Source: Myxococcus virescens (lineage in GTDB: Bacteria > Myxococcota > Myxococcia > Myxococcales > Myxococcaceae). From it: DNA of 64,000 nucleotides. The position numbers were made by a program, and so were the translations under genes. The stretch is from the NCBI RefSeq assembly GCF_900101905.1, contig NZ_FNAJ01000016.1:115422-179421 (forward strand), written 5' to 3'. Shown piece by piece: positions 62,594 through 64,000 of the stretch (position 1 is the stretch's first letter; each line of letters opens with the position of its first letter). Under the pieces are notes generated by a model. The model was not told the DNA's origin, made no database searches, and saw only the letters and a list, made by a program, of their open reading frames with translations.

Positions 62594-63337
62594 ATGGGAA
62601 GCAGAATGCGCCGGAGGCCTGGCTACAAGTCCCGGCCCTCCGTGGCCGGATTGGCGGAGTCGTTGGGGTTGCTACGGTCTCGAGACCTGGAGACACATGG
62701 CGCTCCACGCAGCCAGCTCAACCTGCTGTGCAATATCGGAGCCCTGCGAGAAGTCGCGCCCGGCGTCTGGGCGCGATCGAGCGCGATGGTGACAGCCGCG
62801 GCCATCGCCGTGAAGCGCGTCCCCCGGGGTGTGCTCTGCCTGAAGTCCGCGCTGTGGGTCCACGGCTTGCTGCCTGAATCCCCCACAGAGGTCTGGATGG
62901 CCATTGGAGCGCATGCGCGTAAACCGCGCTGGGACCAGCCACCGCTCCAGGTGGTCCGCTTCTCGGGGCGAGCACAGACCGAGGGCATCGAACACCGCCT
63001 GCTCTGGGGATTGCCCATCACCGTCTACGGCGTCGCGAAGACGGTCGCGGACCTGTTCAAGTATCGAAACAAGCTGGGATTCCCCATCGCCGTGCGAGCA
63101 CTCCACGACGCCCTCCTCTCAGGGCTCACCACCTCGGATGAGGTTCGACACTTCGCGGAAATCTGCCGCGTCAGGAAGAGTGTCGGCCCCTATCTCGAAG
63201 TCCTCGAAGCACGACGAGGCCAGGACATCCTGCGCGCGAGGCAGGCCTTCCTCGCGCGCGAGGCGGCACGGGCGAAGCTCCTGGAAGCGCCCCTGCTCCA
63301 TCAACTCCCGGGGCATCCGGAGAGCGAAAGCCGCTGA
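62594..63337 (+). CDS. AbiEi-family antitoxin-like regulator without toxin
   Basis: A 247-residue protein. The N-terminal winged-helix region (LLCNIGALREVAPGVWARS) and the following VPRGVLCLKSALWVHGL, ITVYGVAKTVADLFKYRNKLG and AVRALHDALLSG match type IV AbiEi antitoxins. These repress their own operon and block the AbiEii nucleotidyltransferase toxin. GGAGGG lies 7 bases upstream. No AbiEii gene follows; instead there are tandem repeats and an IS30-family transposase. The last codons lie inside the first repeat unit. Confidence 0.75.
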   Translation: MGSRMRRRPGYKSRPSVAGLAESLGLLRSRDLETHGAPRSQLNLLCNIGALREVAPGVWARSSAMVTAAAIAVKRVPRGVLCLKSALWVHGLLPESPTEVWMAIGAHARKPRWDQPPLQVVRFSGRAQTEGIEHRLLWGLPITVYGVAKTVADLFKYRNKLGFPIAVRALHDALLSGLTTSDEVRHFAEICRVRKSVGPYLEVLEARRGQDILRARQAFLAREAARAKLLEAPLLHQLPGHPESESR

Positions 63338-63590
63338 GCCGAATCCAAGGAGCGCTGAGCCCAACGGATGGTTCTCCGCGCGCAGGGAACCCGGCCGCGT
63401 CCGGGGCCGGGCCATCCGGAGGGGCGCAAGCCATCAGGCCAGGCCCAAGGACCGCCGAGCTCGACGGATGGGTGTTTGCACGCAGGCTCACTGCGCCCCG
63501 TCAGGTCTCGGGCCATCGAGAGGTGCAAGCCGTTGGGCCAGCCCCCAAGAGCGCTGAACCCAACGGATATGTGCCCGAACGCTGGGTGCC
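63312..63590. repeat. Degenerate tandem repeats, unit about 100 bp
   Basis: A CCAAGG(A)-starting unit recurs at 63345, 63445 and 63545. Each copy has an AGCGCTGAGCCCAACGGAT-like head, a central CGCAGG and a GGGCCATC-GGAGG-GCAAGCC tail. The tail of an earlier unit (from 63312) overlaps the 3' end of the AbiEi-like gene. Copies are clearly related but diverged. The 100-base unit is not a multiple of three, so no repeat protein is read through. It is unlike a CRISPR array. Confidence 0.7.
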
Positions 63591-63644
63591 CGCCCCCGAT
63601 GTGGCCTCAGCGGTGGGGGCTCGGACGCGGACACGGAGCTCGCT

Positions 63645-64000
63645 GTTCGGAAATGTCGGGGGTTTTGGCGGCGGTTTCAGCCGGTCATCGCAACACTTTG
63701 AGCGAATACCTCTGCGGGGGTACGCCAGTCGAGTGTCTGGCGGGGGCGGGTGTTGAGTTGATGGGCGACGGCGTCGAGTTGGGCGCGCGACAGGCCGCTC
63801 AAGTCCAGGCCCTTGGGGAAGTACTGGCGCAGTAGTCCGTTGGTGTTCTCGTTGCTGCCGCGTTGCCACGGGCTGTGGGGGTCGCAGAAATAGACTTGGA
63901 CGTCGGTGTCGATGGTGAAGCGCGCGTGCTCGGCCATCTCCTTGCCCTGGTCCCAGGTGAGGCTGCGGCGCAGGGCCTGCGGCAGCTGGCCAATCTGCTG
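63645..64000 (-). mobile_element. IS30-family insertion sequence, partial
   Basis: The right part of an insertion sequence that runs past the window end. It is recognised from its transposase gene. The left limit is a guess; a terminal inverted repeat is expected between about 63640 and 63676 (GGAAATGTCGGGGG region), but the other end is not visible. Confidence 0.6.
63677..64000 (-). CDS. IS30-family transposase, C-terminal part
   Basis: The frame is open from the window edge (codon boundary at 64000) to the stop at 63677, giving 107 residues. It has SLTWDQGKEMAEHARF, then YFCDPHSPWQRGSNENTNG and LRQYFPKG, and ends LDWRTPAEVF. These are the DDE catalytic-domain signatures of IS30 transposases, with the second Asp and the Glu (NEN) present. 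The visible part is intact, so the element may be active. Confidence 0.9.
   Translation of the reverse strand, partial: QQIGQLPQALRRSLTWDQGKEMAEHARFTIDTDVQVYFCDPHSPWQRGSNENTNGLLRQYFPKGLDLSGLSRAQLDAVAHQLNTRPRQTLDWRTPAEVFAQSVAMTG

Noticed and set aside
63312..63590. CRISPR array
   Set aside because: Units are about 100 bp with diverged repeats and no regular spacers; no cas genes are near.

Overview
The window is about 64 kb of very GC-rich DNA with dense genes and little space between them. It reads as a myxobacterium of the Myxococcus/Corallococcus type. The evidence is a DUF2378 protein (a Myxococcus paralogous family), a Ser/Thr kinase with the HRDVSPHN signature common in this group, an NtrC-type two-component pair, many lipoproteins, many TPR proteins, a cyclase-AAA-TPR giant, and a branched-chain E1alpha/E1beta pair like the esg locus. 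No rRNA, tRNA or CRISPR array was seen. Most start codons were re-chosen from ribosome binding sites, signal peptides or ATGA overlaps.

Layout. 1-4431 (+): a tight four-gene operon with a small partial gene, an ImmA/IrrE metallopeptidase, a NurA-like unknown and a HerA-type ATPase; it is a candidate defence or DNA-processing system. 4514-8510: lipoproteins, a small membrane protein, YceI and a radical SAM protein. 8503-13812 (-): a 1420-residue sAC-like cyclase/ATPase/TPR protein, a membrane protein and a LOG-like protein. 14023-16361 (+): a Cys-rich protein and a TPR protein. 16409-25259 (-): an FAD amine oxidase-like protein, a GNAT-like protein, two small unknown proteins, and two LanB-like enzymes that carry only the glutamylation half and flank an unknown protein by ATGA overlaps. 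This looks like an unusual RiPP or PEARL-type cluster.

25312-37330 (-): six genes of what looks like one signalling locus: SpoIIE-type phosphatase, TPR protein, PhnD-like binding protein, TonB-dependent receptor, RsbW-like ATPase, and a kinase with two STAS/zinc-ribbon units. Together they hold all the parts of a partner-switching circuit linked to an envelope sensor. 37589-51146: an S2P protease, the E1alpha/E1beta pair, GNAT, PilZ, lipoproteins, PEP carboxylase (ppc) and a Ski2-like helicase. 51367-53408: a Gly/Ser-rich lipoprotein interrupted by an in-frame stop, a decayed sigma-54 activator and a DUF4142 lipoprotein.

53539-62509: a CoA-ligase/GNAT fusion, the DUF2378 protein, a DUF3014-like protein, a histidine kinase/sigma-54 response regulator pair and an OmpA-type lipoprotein. 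62594-64000: an AbiEi-type antitoxin without its toxin, about 100-bp tandem repeats that overlap its 3' end, and an IS30-family transposase cut by the window edge.
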